Below are positions 4,959-5,287 of a stretch of 5,287 nt of DNA, piece after piece. Origin of the DNA: an uncultured Eubacteriales bacterium (GTDB lineage: Bacteria; Bacillota; Clostridia; Peptostreptococcales; Anaerovoracaceae); NCBI GenBank assembly GCA_902803185.1, contig CADCOV010000184.1, positions 1 through 5,287 of the forward strand, read 5' to 3'. The notes under the pieces are model-generated. The model made no database searches. It was not told where the DNA came from and saw only the letters and a list, made by a program, of their open reading frames with translations. The first letter of the stretch is position 1. Every line of letters begins with the position of its first letter. The position numbers and the translations under genes were made by a program.

Positions 4959-5287
4959 ATGAGATTCACCATCGAGCACCTGAGCAAGCGCTTCGACGAC
5001 AATCAGGTTTTGAAGGATATCACATTCACCTTTGAGGAAGGCCGCATCTACGGCCTTCTCGGCCGTAACGGCGCCGGCAAGACCACGCTGTTCAACTGCC
5101 TGAACGGCGATCTGACGCCGGAGGGCGGGGCCTTCTGGCTGGAGAAGGACGGCGTTAAGGCCGCCCTGAAGCAGCGGGAGATCGGTTACGTCCTCTCCAC
5201 GCCGACGGTGCCGGAGTTTTTGACCGGCCGGGAGTTTTTGAAGTTCTTCCTGGACATCAACCGGGACGAGATCCCCGAGTTCCTGCC
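4959..5287 (+). CDS. ABC transporter ATP-binding protein (3'-truncated by window end)
   Basis: The first 109 complete codons of an ABC-type ATPase are visible; the frame remains open at the window end. The start is set by the Shine-Dalgarno site 6 nt upstream. The N-terminus MRFTIEHLSKRF and the VLKDITFTF segment are typical of the nucleotide-binding domain. Walker A is GRNGAGKTT at residues 35-43, followed by LFNCLNGDLTPEGG (44-57). The Q-loop region (about 76-95) reads IGYVLSTPTVPEFLTGREFL, with Leu-Ser where the usual Pro-Gln would be. The style, with LTGREFL after the Q-loop, fits the ABC-2 type exporter or drug/antibiotic efflux subgroup, usually paired with a separate permease gene, expected just downstream. 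Signature motif, Walker B and H-loop lie beyond the window. It is co-transcribed with the nitroreductase, with a 10-nt gap. Confidence 0.93.
   Translation, partial: MRFTIEHLSKRFDDNQVLKDITFTFEEGRIYGLLGRNGAGKTTLFNCLNGDLTPEGGAFWLEKDGVKAALKQREIGYVLSTPTVPEFLTGREFLKFFLDINRDEIPEFL

Noticed and set aside
4397..5002. 201-codon open frame on the - strand opposite the nitroreductase
   Set aside because: It overlaps two genes with clear family motifs on the + strand, and its composition (Arg, Leu, Asp, His) is that of a GC-rich shadow frame.

Overview
The window looks like chromosomal DNA of an anaerobic, high-GC member of the Firmicutes (Clostridia-like). The reasons are strong AGGAGG-type ribosome binding sites before every visible start, consensus TATAAT -10 boxes, GC-ending codons with CCG for nearly all prolines, and genes typical of anaerobes (an iron-sulfur flavoprotein, a flavin reductase-like protein, a DUF523 protein, a small nitroreductase). 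This placement is an inference; no rRNA or other marker is present. All genes are on the + strand and pack tightly. No mobile element, CRISPR array, tRNA or rRNA was seen.

Layout: (1) 1-1260 is the 3' part of a large FAD/NAD(P)-dependent oxidoreductase with a C-terminal [4Fe-4S] ferredoxin segment. It is closed by a textbook intrinsic terminator at 1280-1312. (2) A new transcription unit begins at an extended -10 promoter near 1346. It carries a flavin reductase-like split-barrel protein with an extra C-terminal helical domain (1384-2322). After a 21-nt gap comes a fusion of the SfsA nuclease-like domain with a DUF523 (TudS-type) iron-sulfur domain (2344-3456). (3) An 81-nt gap holds an inverted repeat and a perfect TATAAT. 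From there a second unit runs through a five- or six-pass cysteine-rich membrane protein of unknown function (3538-4425), a compact nitroreductase (4436-4948) and the start of an ABC transporter ATPase (4959 to the window end). In this unit each stop codon is embedded in the next gene's Shine-Dalgarno sequence.

Taken together, four of the six genes have or probably have a redox cofactor: FAD plus Fe-S, FMN, a likely Fe-S cluster in DUF523, and FMN in the nitroreductase. The membrane protein adds conserved-looking cysteine motifs. The genes sit in at least three transcription units, so one shared pathway is not demonstrated. The most interesting items are the SfsA-DUF523 fusion, the two-domain flavin reductase-like protein beside it, and the co-transcribed Cys-rich membrane protein with its nitroreductase.
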